DNA of 64,000 nt from Lysobacteraceae bacterium (GTDB taxonomy: Bacteria; Pseudomonadota; Gammaproteobacteria; Xanthomonadales; Xanthomonadaceae), in the NCBI GenBank assembly GCA_031263725.1, contig JAISFF010000037.1, forward strand, positions 1 to 64,000, in the 5' to 3' direction. Shown piece after piece: positions 35,551-43,524 of the stretch. The translations under genes were made by a program, and so were the position numbers. The notes under the pieces are model-generated. The model searched no databases and was not told where the DNA came from. It saw only the letters and a program-made list of their open reading frames with translations. Positions within the stretch are counted from its first letter, which is position 1. Every line of letters begins with the position of its first letter.

Positions 35551-36672
35551 ATGCTGACCCTCATTCTCGTGGTGGTTGTGGCCGCATTGCTGTTCGAGTT
35601 CATCAATGGGTTCCACGACACCGCCAATTCCATCGCTACCGTGGTGTCCACCAAGGTGCTGACGCCGGGGCAGGCGGTCATGATGGCCGCCGTGATGAAT
35701 CTGGTCGGCGCGCTGCTCGGCACGGCGGTGGCCAAGACCATCGCGACCGGGCTGGTGGACATCAACGTGGTCAACGTGACCTCGCAGGTGATCCTGTGCG
35801 CATTGCTGGGCGCGATCTTCTGGAACCTGATCACCTGGTGGTTCGGCTTGCCTTCGTCCTCCTCGCACGCGCTGATCGGCGGTCTGTGCGGCGCGGCGCT
35901 GGCCGCGGCCGGCAACAACTGGGACGTGCTGGTCTGGTCGCAGAACGTGGGCGACTGGACCCAGAACAGGGGACTGTTATGGAAGGTGTTCATTCCGATG
36001 ATCACTTCGCCGGTGACGGGGTTCATTCTCGGCGTGGTCACGATGCTGCTGCTGTGGACGATCATCGCGGGCATGGCGCGGGCCGGCGGATGGCTGGCGC
36101 GACTGGCGCGTCCCCGGTGGGTCAACGCCTTTTTCAGTAAGGCGCAGATCCTGTCGGCGGCCTACATGGGATTCGCGCACGGCCACAACGACGCGCAGAA
36201 GACGATGGGCATCATCGCGCTGACGCTGTTCGGCGCCGAAGCCTCTGGCGCGCTGAACGGGCTGCCCGCATGGCTGTCGTTCATGCATCCGGGCGCTGCC
36301 GCCGAGCAGGACATCGCCACCTGGATCGTGGTCGCCTGCGCGTTGGTCATGGCGGCCGGCACCGCCTGCGGAGGCTGGCGCATCATCAAGACGCTCGGCC
36401 ACAAGATGGTCAAGCTGCATCCGATTCACGGCTTCGCGGCCGAAACCAGCTCGGCGACGGTGTTGACGTTGGCGGCGCACTTCGGCATGCCGGTCTCGAC
36501 CACGCACAGCATTTCCACGGCGATCATGGGCGTCGGCTTCGCGAAGAACCCGCGCGCGCTGCGCTTGGGCGTCATCGAGCGCATCATCTGGGCCTGGATT
36601 CTGACGATCCCGGCGGCGGGCGGTCTGGCCTATCTGTGCCTGCAGATTCTCAGGTTCTTCGGCTGGACCTGA
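35551..36672 (+). CDS. pit: PiT-family inorganic phosphate transporter
   Basis: Low-affinity phosphate (metal-phosphate)/cation symporter of the inner membrane. The 373-residue protein shows the duplicated PiT signature: first LFEFINGFHDTANSIATVVSTKVLTPGQAV and then YMGFAHGHNDAQKTMGIIALTLFG, each with the D-T/D-A substrate residues, plus FIHPIHGFAAETSSATVLTLAA-like and PVSTTHSISTAIMGVGFA. About ten TM helices. It follows the DUF47 gene by 11 bases. A short GCGCC/GGCGC hairpin follows the stop. Confidence 0.94.
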   Translation: MLTLILVVVVAALLFEFINGFHDTANSIATVVSTKVLTPGQAVMMAAVMNLVGALLGTAVAKTIATGLVDINVVNVTSQVILCALLGAIFWNLITWWFGLPSSSSHALIGGLCGAALAAAGNNWDVLVWSQNVGDWTQNRGLLWKVFIPMITSPVTGFILGVVTMLLLWTIIAGMARAGGWLARLARPRWVNAFFSKAQILSAAYMGFAHGHNDAQKTMGIIALTLFGAEASGALNGLPAWLSFMHPGAAAEQDIATWIVVACALVMAAGTACGGWRIIKTLGHKMVKLHPIHGFAAETSSATVLTLAAHFGMPVSTTHSISTAIMGVGFAKNPRALRLGVIERIIWAWILTIPAAGGLAYLCLQILRFFGWT

Positions 36673-36694
36673 GCGCCGATGCCCGGCGCGTGTT

Positions 36695-37105
36695 TCAGAG
36701 CATGTCGCCTTCGGCCGACAGCTTGCGTTCCATGTGATCGCCCAGGCCGCCGATTTCCAGCACCAGCCGTTCGACCTCGGCACCATCCAGGCCCGAATAG
36801 GGGCGGTTCTCGCACAAATGCAGGTAGGGCACGCCATCGAGATCGCCGACGGCCAGATAGCCGACGTGGCTGTGCCAGTTGAATGCGAGCGCACGCCGCG
36901 ATTCGACGTGGATGATCGGCGCGATGGCGGTGGCGACTCGAAGATAGTTGCGGCCGTCCTCGCTTTCCAGCTGCGACAGGAAGATCGACTGCTGGCGGCG
37001 TCCGCCGTCCAGCGACAGCTCCACGCAGGTCATGTACGGCTCCTGCATGGTCAGGTTGAAGCCTGCGCCAAGCAGATGTTCGCGAATGTGGTCGAAATTG
37101 CGCAT
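36695..37105 (-). CDS. Conserved-looking protein of unknown function
   Basis: A 136-residue protein, mixed alpha/beta, starting MRNFDHIREHLLGAGFNLTM. The strand pattern (YMTCVELSLDG .. QQSIFLSQLESEDGRNYLRVATAIAPI .. FNWHSHVGYLAVGDLDGVPYLHLCENR) and the closing helix (GAEVERLVLEIGGLGDHMERKL) resemble the fold of small chaperone-like or YbjN-type proteins, but no family signature is certain. It diverges from the alkyltransferase-like gene and converges with pit. Good coding composition. Confidence 0.65.
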   Translation of the reverse strand: MRNFDHIREHLLGAGFNLTMQEPYMTCVELSLDGGRRQQSIFLSQLESEDGRNYLRVATAIAPIIHVESRRALAFNWHSHVGYLAVGDLDGVPYLHLCENRPYSGLDGAEVERLVLEIGGLGDHMERKLSAEGDML

Positions 37106-37145
37106 GCGTCACCTCGCATTGTCCTATGCGGGTATCCTAGCCCAA

Positions 37146-37481
37146 ATGACCGACAAAGCCGCTCCCGTCGACCGTATTCTCGATCAGATCCGCGCTATTC
37201 CGCCTGGTCGCGTCTATGCCTATGGCGACATCGCGCGCCGTGCCGGATTGCCGGGACGGGCGCGCCTGGTGGCGCGCATCCTGAGCCGGAACGACGATCC
37301 CCGCCTGCCTTGGCATCGGGTGTTGCGCGCGGATGGACGCATTGCGTTTCCGGAAGGGACGGCGCAGTGGCGAGAGCAGGTCAAGCGTCTGCGCAAGGAA
37401 GGCGTGCGCGTGGACAATGGGCGCGCGCGGCTGTCGAAGGCTGCGGAAAACCTGGATGCGGCGATCTGGGGACCGGACTGA
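37146..37481 (+). CDS. Alkyltransferase-like (ATL) protein
   Basis: A 111-residue DNA-damage-sensing protein of the methylguanine-DNA-methyltransferase fold. The DNA-binding helix-turn-helix (PGRVYAYGDIARRAGLPGRARLVARIL) and the active-site loop are clear, but the catalytic P-C-H-R motif is P-W-H-R (tryptophan at residue 56), the hallmark of ATLs. These bind O6-alkylguanine without repairing it and hand it to nucleotide excision repair. ATG 37146 is chosen because a TATCCT box ends seven bases upstream and the earlier in-frame sequence is not family-like. Divergent from the preceding gene. Confidence 0.9.
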   Translation: MTDKAAPVDRILDQIRAIPPGRVYAYGDIARRAGLPGRARLVARILSRNDDPRLPWHRVLRADGRIAFPEGTAQWREQVKRLRKEGVRVDNGRARLSKAAENLDAAIWGPD

Positions 37482-37593
37482 CCGGGAAGCGGACGGATGG
37501 CAGGTCCGGAACCGGCATGGCCTGATTGTTCAGGCGCGATCACGCGTTTTCCCGCCGTCGCCAGTATCATGCGACCTTCGCCCGAATATAGAG

Positions 37594-38271
37594 ATGCTGA
37601 TGTTCTCCAGATTGCCACCGGTGACCCGGACACTGCTGATCATCAATATTGTCGTGTTCGTGTTGCAGTGGCTGGCGGCATCGAGCGGCAGCCTCGTCTT
37701 CAGCGGGTTCATGCTGTGGCCGCCGGAACCGAGCAGCGTGGCGGGTTCCGTGCATGGGCCGGGTTTCCATATCTGGCAGTTGCTGACCTATGGCTTCCTG
37801 CATGGCAGCGCTACCCATCTGCTGTTCAACATGCTGGCGTTGTACATGTTCGGTGGTTCGCTGGAGCTAACTTGGGGCGGCAAGCGCTTTCTGAACTATT
37901 ACCTGGTTTGCATCGTCGGTGCCGGTCTGTGCCAGGCGGCCGTGGGCTGGTGGAGCATGTCCAAGGGTGGCCAGGCCTATCCGACATTGGGCGCCTCGGG
38001 CGGCGTGTACGGATTGCTGCTGGCCTACGGCATGCTGTTCCCGAACCAGCGCATCATGCTGTTGTTCCCGCCGATTCCGATGAAGGCGAGGACTTTCGTC
38101 ATCGTCTTCGGCGCCGTCGAGCTGGTATTGGGCGTCACCGGCATGCAGTCGGGCGTCGCGCATTTCGCGCATCTGGGCGGAATGCTGTTCGGCTGGCTGA
38201 TGATCCGGTATTGGCGTGGCCAGCCTCCGTTCGGTCGCAAGCGTCCCCCGGGGCCGCGCATAGTCAAGTGA
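37594..38271 (+). CDS. Rhomboid family intramembrane serine protease
   Basis: A 225-residue, six-helix inner-membrane protein. The catalytic serine lies in TLGASGGVYGLLLAYG (S135) and the partner histidine in GVAHFAHLGGMLFGW (H193). The oxyanion-helix region HLLFNMLALYMFGGSLELTWG is also present, so the enzyme is probably active. Substrates are unknown. The start may be ATG 37594 or ATG 37600, both just before MFSRLPPVTRTLLIIN. A hairpin near 38332 belongs to the opposing transcript. Confidence 0.88.
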   Translation: MLMFSRLPPVTRTLLIINIVVFVLQWLAASSGSLVFSGFMLWPPEPSSVAGSVHGPGFHIWQLLTYGFLHGSATHLLFNMLALYMFGGSLELTWGGKRFLNYYLVCIVGAGLCQAAVGWWSMSKGGQAYPTLGASGGVYGLLLAYGMLFPNQRIMLLFPPIPMKARTFVIVFGAVELVLGVTGMQSGVAHFAHLGGMLFGWLMIRYWRGQPPFGRKRPPGPRIVK

Positions 38272-38321
38272 TCGCAATGTGGGAATGCGCTCGACAGCCT
38301 CCGGTGCCGTTCTGACAGTAC

Positions 38322-38349
38322 GAAAAAAGAAGGCCAGCCGAAGCTGACC
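38322..38349 (-). terminator. Rho-independent terminator of the first M13 peptidase gene
   Basis: On the minus strand GGTCAGC pairs with GCTGGCC (one G-U pair) around a TTCG tetraloop and is followed by TTCTTTTTT. It lies about 50 bases after the gene's stop. Confidence 0.8.
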
Positions 38350-38400
38350 CTCTCGAGATGACCGGAGCGGCCGGCGACCGGAGCGGATACTGATCGAGGC

Positions 38401-40419
38401 TCAGGGCCAGATCCGGATCTGGTCGGCCTCGGCGCGCCGCATCGGTTGACCGGCCTTGCAACTGAAGGCGCTGCCGAACACCGGCAGGTTCGACAGCGGG
38501 CCGTTGACGCGCCATTGTCCCGGCGCATGCGGGTCGGAAGTCAGCCATTCGGCGGCCGCCATCGGCGTCATCTGTTGTGCCCACAACTGCGCCCAACCCT
38601 TGAAAAACTCCTGCTTGGAAGCGGTATTGGCTTCCGGCATGGTCTGGCTGAAGGCATCCCAGGCCAGCTCCAGGCCGGCCAGGTCGGACAGGTTTTCGCT
38701 CAGCGTCAGCTGCCCGTTGATCCGGGTGCCGGTGCCGCTGGGCAGGCTGGGGAAGGCATAGTTGTTGAACTGGTTGACCAGGCGCGTGCCCAGCTCGTTC
38801 CAGGCGGTCTTGTCGGCCGGCGTCCACCAGCTACGCAATTCGCCGCTGGCATCGACCAGGCTGCCCTTGTTGTCCACGGCGCGGCCGAGCTGGTTGCCGA
38901 CCAGCGCGCCGTAGGCGCCGAAACGCGAGGCGCGATCGGCGCCGATGTCGAAGACGGGCGGTTGCAGCACCGCCGCGGTGACGATCAGGCGATTCTGCGC
39001 GATGTCGTAGGTCAGCGCCGGCTGCTGCGGAAGCACATCCCAGCGCCGATCGGCGTTGCCGTGGCCGATCCGCTTCATTTCCTCGCGGTGGCGCCAGGTG
39101 GAGGCGATCAAGATGTTGCTGCCGAAGCTGCCGCGTCCCATGGGTTGGATGGTGTAGTCCAGATCGCGATGCGGCAGGCCGATCTCGATCTTTAGCCGAT
39201 CGATCTTGGCCCGTGCCTCGGCCTTGGCGTCGGCGCTGAGCCAAGTGCTGCGTTCCAGGGCGGCAAGCTCGGCCTGACGCACAGCGGTGGCGATGGCTTC
39301 TGCTTCGTGTTCGGAAGCCTGTGGCAGGTAGCGCGCGGCATAGGCGTGGCCCAGCATCGGACCGGCGGCGGTGTTGATGGCATCGAGCACTTGCTGCCAG
39401 CGTTCCGGCTGCTGGGTCTGTCCACGCAGCGTGCGGCCGCGGAATTCGAAGCTGGCGTCGCGGAAGCTGCGCGACAGATAGGGAGCCATCGCGTCGCCGA
39501 CGTACCAGCGCATATAGGCCTTCCATTGCGCCGGAGCGACTTGGGTGATCATGGCATTGAGCTGCTCGAACAGCGCCGGATCGCTCATCGAAACCAGGTC
39601 GTCGTTGACACCCTGCGCCTTCAGGAACGCGCCCAGTTGCAGGTTGCGGAAGCGGCGGTTCAGATCGCTGACGGGCACCGGATCGTAATTGCTGAAGGGA
39701 TTGTTGATGTCGGTCAGTGGCTTCGCGTTCCGAGCCAGGCGTGTTTCGAGTGCGAGGACCGCCCGCGATTCGGAGTCGAGCTGGTTCTGCGGGGTGCCGG
39801 TCAGGGCCAGGATCTGCTGGATATAGGCGCGGTAGCGCTCGCGCAGGTCGTGGGTGGGGGCATCGTCGCGGGTATAGAAAGCCGGGTCGGGCAGGCCGGT
39901 GCCGCCTTGCATGAAGTAGCCGATATGGCGGTCCAGTGCCCTCAGATCGATGTCCGGGCTGAAGTTGAATGCGACCGGGATGCCGACCTGGTGCAGGGCC
40001 GCGATCGACGCGGGGATGTCGCGCGAGCGACGGATGGCGTTGATGCGCGCCAGTAACGGCGCGATCGGGTTGGCGCCATCGGCTTCCACGGCCGCTTCAT
40101 CCAGACCGCTGGCCCAGAAGTCGCCGAGCAGTTTCTGCGCATCGTTGCTGGGTGCGGTCATTGCATCGTTGAGCAGGTCGCGCTGTTGCAGCAGCGCTCG
40201 CTCGCCGAGCTGACCCAGCGTGCTGATCGAAGGCGTGGCATCGGTCAGCGGGTGGGTCTTGAGCCAGTTGTCGTTGGCATAGGTGTAGAAGTCGCTGCAC
40301 TGGGCGCTGACCGCAGGCGCGGCGGCGCGGCGGCGGCGTTGTGCATCGGCATCGGAAATCGCGGTGAGAGCGACCAGGGCAACGCTCACGGCAAGGACAA
40401 GCTGGCGGGAAATGGTCAT
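38401..40419 (-). CDS. M13-family metallopeptidase paralogue lacking the zinc-binding HExxH motif
   Basis: A 672-residue exported protein: signal peptide with MTISRQLVLAVSVALVALTA, then the neprilysin/PepO-like two-lobe fold (DFYTYANDNWLKTHPL; CSDFY start). The downstream paralogue reads IGHEMTHGYDDQGS at the active site, whereas this one reads VGNQLGRAVDNKGS: residues 509-513 are N-Q-L-G-R in place of H-E-x-x-H, so two zinc-binding histidines and the catalytic glutamate are gone. The third zinc ligand region is kept (SENLSDLAG, E575). It also keeps the C-terminal SDPHAPGQWRVNGPL .. FSCKAGQPM. Probably a secreted pseudo-protease, perhaps a binding protein or a partner of the active copy. Confidence 0.85.
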   Translation of the reverse strand: MTISRQLVLAVSVALVALTAISDADAQRRRRAAAPAVSAQCSDFYTYANDNWLKTHPLTDATPSISTLGQLGERALLQQRDLLNDAMTAPSNDAQKLLGDFWASGLDEAAVEADGANPIAPLLARINAIRRSRDIPASIAALHQVGIPVAFNFSPDIDLRALDRHIGYFMQGGTGLPDPAFYTRDDAPTHDLRERYRAYIQQILALTGTPQNQLDSESRAVLALETRLARNAKPLTDINNPFSNYDPVPVSDLNRRFRNLQLGAFLKAQGVNDDLVSMSDPALFEQLNAMITQVAPAQWKAYMRWYVGDAMAPYLSRSFRDASFEFRGRTLRGQTQQPERWQQVLDAINTAAGPMLGHAYAARYLPQASEHEAEAIATAVRQAELAALERSTWLSADAKAEARAKIDRLKIEIGLPHRDLDYTIQPMGRGSFGSNILIASTWRHREEMKRIGHGNADRRWDVLPQQPALTYDIAQNRLIVTAAVLQPPVFDIGADRASRFGAYGALVGNQLGRAVDNKGSLVDASGELRSWWTPADKTAWNELGTRLVNQFNNYAFPSLPSGTGTRINGQLTLSENLSDLAGLELAWDAFSQTMPEANTASKQEFFKGWAQLWAQQMTPMAAAEWLTSDPHAPGQWRVNGPLSNLPVFGSAFSCKAGQPMRRAEADQIRIWP

Positions 40420-40483
40420 AGGGCAGGCCGTTCAGGGGGACGGGGGGGACGCGGCTATTCGCAAAGGGGAAATTCCGCAGGCC

Positions 40484-40515
40484 CGGTATTCTACATTTTC
40501 GGTATTCTACATTTC
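40484..40515. repeat. Tandem 16-bp repeat upstream of the M13 paralogue
   Basis: CGGTATTCTACATTTT (40484-40499) is followed immediately by a copy with one change (40500-40515). On the minus strand each copy contains TAGAAT, a possible -10 box, 65 to 90 bases before the gene's ATG. Confidence 0.65.
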
Positions 40516-40650
40516 ATTTCCTGATGGGCTGGCCGGGAGCCGCGCTGCGGTGCCCGTATCCGGTCCAGGCGCTGAAGACAGGCTGTCGAAGCGCCGTTCC
40601 GGCGCCATTCAGGAACAGATGCTTGCTGCCCGAATACGGGGCCGAAGCAC

Positions 40651-40677
40651 AGTACGGCCAGCATTGCTGGCCGTACT
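40651..40677 (-). terminator. Hairpin after the second M13 peptidase gene
   Basis: A perfect 12-base-pair stem (40651-40662 with 40666-40677, three-base loop) begins 12 bases beyond the gene's stop on the minus strand. It lacks a T run, so it may be a weak terminator or an mRNA 3'-end stabiliser. Confidence 0.5.
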
Positions 40678-40688
40678 TGTAAGGGTCG

Positions 40689-42764
40689 TTACCAGATGAC
40701 GACCTGTTTTTCGCCGCGGCGAAGCATCGGCTCACCGGGCTTGCAGCTGAAGGCTTCGCCGAATGCTTCCAGGTTGGAAGGCGCTCCCGCCGCGCGGAAC
40801 TGCGCCGGCGCGTGCGGATCGGTGGTCAGGCGTACACGCAGGTTTTCCGGCGTGTACTGCGTACGCCACACCGTGGCCCAGTTGAAGAAGAAGTTCTGGT
40901 CGCGGGTCTTGCCGCCAGCCATGGGGTCCGTGCTGGCGGCGGTGGCGATCTTCATCGCATCGTAGGCGGTCGCCAGACCGCCCAGGTCGGCGATGTTCTC
41001 GCCCAGGGTCAGCTTGCCGTTGACGTGTTCGCCCGGGAAGGCCTCGTATTCGTTGAACTGTGCGATCAGCCTGCCGGTGCGCGCTTCGAATCCCTGCGTG
41101 TCGGCCGGCGTCCACCAGTTCTCGAAGTTGCCGGTGGGCCCGAAGCGCGAACCCTGGTCGTCGTAGCCGTGGGTCATTTCGTGGCCGATCACCGCGCCGA
41201 TGCCGCCGTAGTTGATGGCCGCGTCGGCGTTGGGATCGAAGAACGGCGGTTGCAGGATCGCCGCCGGGAACACGATCTCGTTGCGCAGCGGGTTGTAGTA
41301 GGCGTTGACCGTCTGCGGGGTCATGCCCCATTCGGCCGGATCGACCGGCTGGCCGATCTTGCCCAGTTCCCACTGGTGATTGAAGTCGATGGCGGCAAGC
41401 ACGTTGTCCAGATAGGAATTGCGCTGGGTGCTCAGGCCGCTCCAGTCGCGCCACTTGTCGGGATAGCCGATCTTGGGCGTGAACGTCGCCCATTTGGCCA
41501 GTGCCTTCTGTTTGGTCTCGTCGCTCATCCAGGCCAGGTTCTCGATACGGGTCTTCAGCGACTGGCTCAGGTTCTGCACCAGTGTTTCCATCGCGGCCTT
41601 GGACTCGGGCGGAAACGCTACCTGTACGTACATCTGTCCCAGCGCTTCGCCGGCGGCGCCGTTGATCGTATCGAGAACGCGCTTCCAGCGCGGCTTCATC
41701 TCCTTCTGGCCATTGAGGGTCTTGCCGTAGAACCCGTAGTTCTCGTCGGCGAAGGCATCGCTCAGGTAGGGCGAAGCCTGATCCACCGTGTGGAAGCGCA
41801 GGTAGGCGCGCCAAATCGCCGGATCGGTATCGCCGAGCATCTTGCCGAATTCCTCGTGGTACTGGGGAATGGCCAGCGAGAACTTCGGCTGCGGCGCGAC
41901 GCCCTGCGAGCGGAAGAGTTCGGTCCAGGAGAAGGCGGGAGTCAGCGCGTCCGCCTCGCTCAGCGAAACCGGGTTGTAGTACAGCGAGACATCGCGTGAC
42001 ATCTCCTCGCGGGATTTGGATACGCGGGCCAGACGGGTTTCGAAGGCGATGATCCCGCCGGCCTGGCGCGTGGCGTCCGCGGGCCGCACGCCGGAGAGTT
42101 CCAGGACCCGGGCGACATGCGCCTGGTAGGCGGCGAGCTTGTCCTTCTTGTCGTCGTCGAAGTAGTAGCTCTTGTCTGGCAGACCCAGGCCCGCCGGGAA
42201 GACATAGGCCATATTGCGGCTGGAATCGCGGAAGTCGGCTTCGGTGCCGAACAAGAAGATCAGGTTCCGGCCTCTGGACGAAGTCTGGCGCAGGTATTCG
42301 ATGATCGCTTCGGCTCCGTCCAGCGCATCGATCTGCGCGAGGGTGGCATTCAACGGCGTGATGCCTTCGGCATTGATCCGCGCTTCGTCCATGCCGGTGA
42401 CCCAGAAGTCGCCGATGATCTTTCCTGTGCCGGTGGCGTGGTGGTTGCGCGCGGCCTGCTCGACCAACTGGTGCTGGATCGCGATGGATCTTTCGTCGAG
42501 GATTGAGAACGCGCCCCAACTGGTGCGGTCTCCGGGGATCTCGTTGCTGGCCAGCCAGCGGCCGTTGACGTAGCCATTGAAGTCGGCACACGCGTCCTTG
42601 CTGGAATCCAGGTCTTCGATCGAGAAGCGATTGACCGGGGGCAGGCGGCTTTCGTCGAGTCGCAGGCTCTGGCGGGCCTGGGCCTGGGCCGGCGGCGGAA
42701 CGATGGCGAGCGCGCCGGCAACAGCCAGCGGCAACAGCAGCAAGGAAGGCGTGCGGATGTTCAC
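40689..42764 (-). CDS. pepO: M13-family metallopeptidase (PepO/neprilysin-like), exported
   Basis: A 691-residue zinc endopeptidase with a signal peptide (MNIRTPSLLLLPLAVAGALA at the GTG start). The catalytic motif is H528-E-M-T-H532 in VIGHEMTHGYDDQGSRF, the third zinc ligand is in LTLGENIADLGGLATAYDA, and the C-terminal TTDPHAPAQFRAAGAPSNLEAFGEAFSC is intact. The N-terminal ACADFNGYVNGRWLASNEIPGDRTSWGAF is standard. The start is GTG 42764 with GGAG eight bases upstream; the longer frame adds non-family sequence. It cleaves oligopeptides in the periplasm or outside. A zinc-less paralogue lies 270 bases downstream on the same strand. Confidence 0.93.
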   Translation of the reverse strand: MNIRTPSLLLLPLAVAGALAIVPPPAQAQARQSLRLDESRLPPVNRFSIEDLDSSKDACADFNGYVNGRWLASNEIPGDRTSWGAFSILDERSIAIQHQLVEQAARNHHATGTGKIIGDFWVTGMDEARINAEGITPLNATLAQIDALDGAEAIIEYLRQTSSRGRNLIFLFGTEADFRDSSRNMAYVFPAGLGLPDKSYYFDDDKKDKLAAYQAHVARVLELSGVRPADATRQAGGIIAFETRLARVSKSREEMSRDVSLYYNPVSLSEADALTPAFSWTELFRSQGVAPQPKFSLAIPQYHEEFGKMLGDTDPAIWRAYLRFHTVDQASPYLSDAFADENYGFYGKTLNGQKEMKPRWKRVLDTINGAAGEALGQMYVQVAFPPESKAAMETLVQNLSQSLKTRIENLAWMSDETKQKALAKWATFTPKIGYPDKWRDWSGLSTQRNSYLDNVLAAIDFNHQWELGKIGQPVDPAEWGMTPQTVNAYYNPLRNEIVFPAAILQPPFFDPNADAAINYGGIGAVIGHEMTHGYDDQGSRFGPTGNFENWWTPADTQGFEARTGRLIAQFNEYEAFPGEHVNGKLTLGENIADLGGLATAYDAMKIATAASTDPMAGGKTRDQNFFFNWATVWRTQYTPENLRVRLTTDPHAPAQFRAAGAPSNLEAFGEAFSCKPGEPMLRRGEKQVVIW

Positions 42765-42964
42765 GTGGAGACTCCGGGAGAGGAAAGGGAAACACCGCCC
42801 AGTATGGGCCATGCCCGGGATTCAACGGGATCGCCGGATGCGTCGCGCGTGTAAAAGGTCATATGCCTGCGCGTTGCACGGTCGTCCGAGAGCATGGGAA
42901 ACGCGGACGAACACGTCCGGCGGAGTTGCCGCCGGGCGTGGAAGAATCAAGCCCGGTCCCGGTT

Positions 42965-43420
42965 TCAGGGTGTGGTCGAGGTCGCCCGCGTACAGACGAC
43001 GGCCTTGTCCTTGCCGGCGAAGGTGAGGGTGGCTTCGCCCTGGTGTTCCCAGAATTCGTTGCCGTCGCCATCGGCAAAGCGTGCGCCGGAAGCGGATATG
43101 GCCGATGGCAGGACCAGCTTTTTGCCGGCAAAGCCGAATTCGAGGTTGTTGGTGGTCTTGTCGAAGGTGGCGGTGAATTCCTGGTTGCCGCACTTCCATT
43201 GTGTCGTGATGAGGTTGCCATCGGCGGCGGGAGCCGGAGCGGTGGCGCCGTTGTCCGCGGCGGGCGCAGGTTCGGCCGTGGCCGCCGAAGCCGGCTCGGA
43301 GGTGGACGGTGGTGTCGCAGGCTGCGCGCCGGTGGCGGTCGGTTTGATCGGAGACGCGTTCTGCTGGCAGGCTGCCAGCAGAAGCGCGACGCAGAAAGAA
43401 ACAGTCGATGGCTTGAGCAT
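42965..43420 (-). CDS. MliC-like (lysozyme inhibitor) lipoprotein
   Basis: A 151-residue lipoprotein: signal peptide ending LLAAC, a ~45-residue low-complexity Ala/Pro/Thr linker, and a C-terminal beta-barrel resembling the membrane-bound lysozyme inhibitor fold (WKCGNQEFTATFD .. LEFGFAGKKLVLPSAISASGARFADGDGNEFWEHQGEATLTFAG .. VVCTR). The two cysteines in the folded part would form the family disulfide. Such proteins block c-type lysozyme at the envelope. Downstream of the DUF885 gene on the same strand (about 105 bases), upstream of the M13 gene. Confidence 0.75.
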   Translation of the reverse strand: MLKPSTVSFCVALLLAACQQNASPIKPTATGAQPATPPSTSEPASAATAEPAPAADNGATAPAPAADGNLITTQWKCGNQEFTATFDKTTNNLEFGFAGKKLVLPSAISASGARFADGDGNEFWEHQGEATLTFAGKDKAVVCTRATSTTP

Positions 43421-43524
43421 AATCGTTCTCTTGAAGGGGCATCACTGTTGTGGGCCGGAGCTTGACGAACTCGCCTCATGGGCGCATGAAATGCCGGCGA
43501 AAGCGATGCAGTCCGATACCACTG

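Noticed and set aside
40732..42825. 697-codon minus-strand frame over the second M13 gene
   Set aside because: Shifted by one from the clear peptidase frame; Arg/Pro-rich, no motifs.
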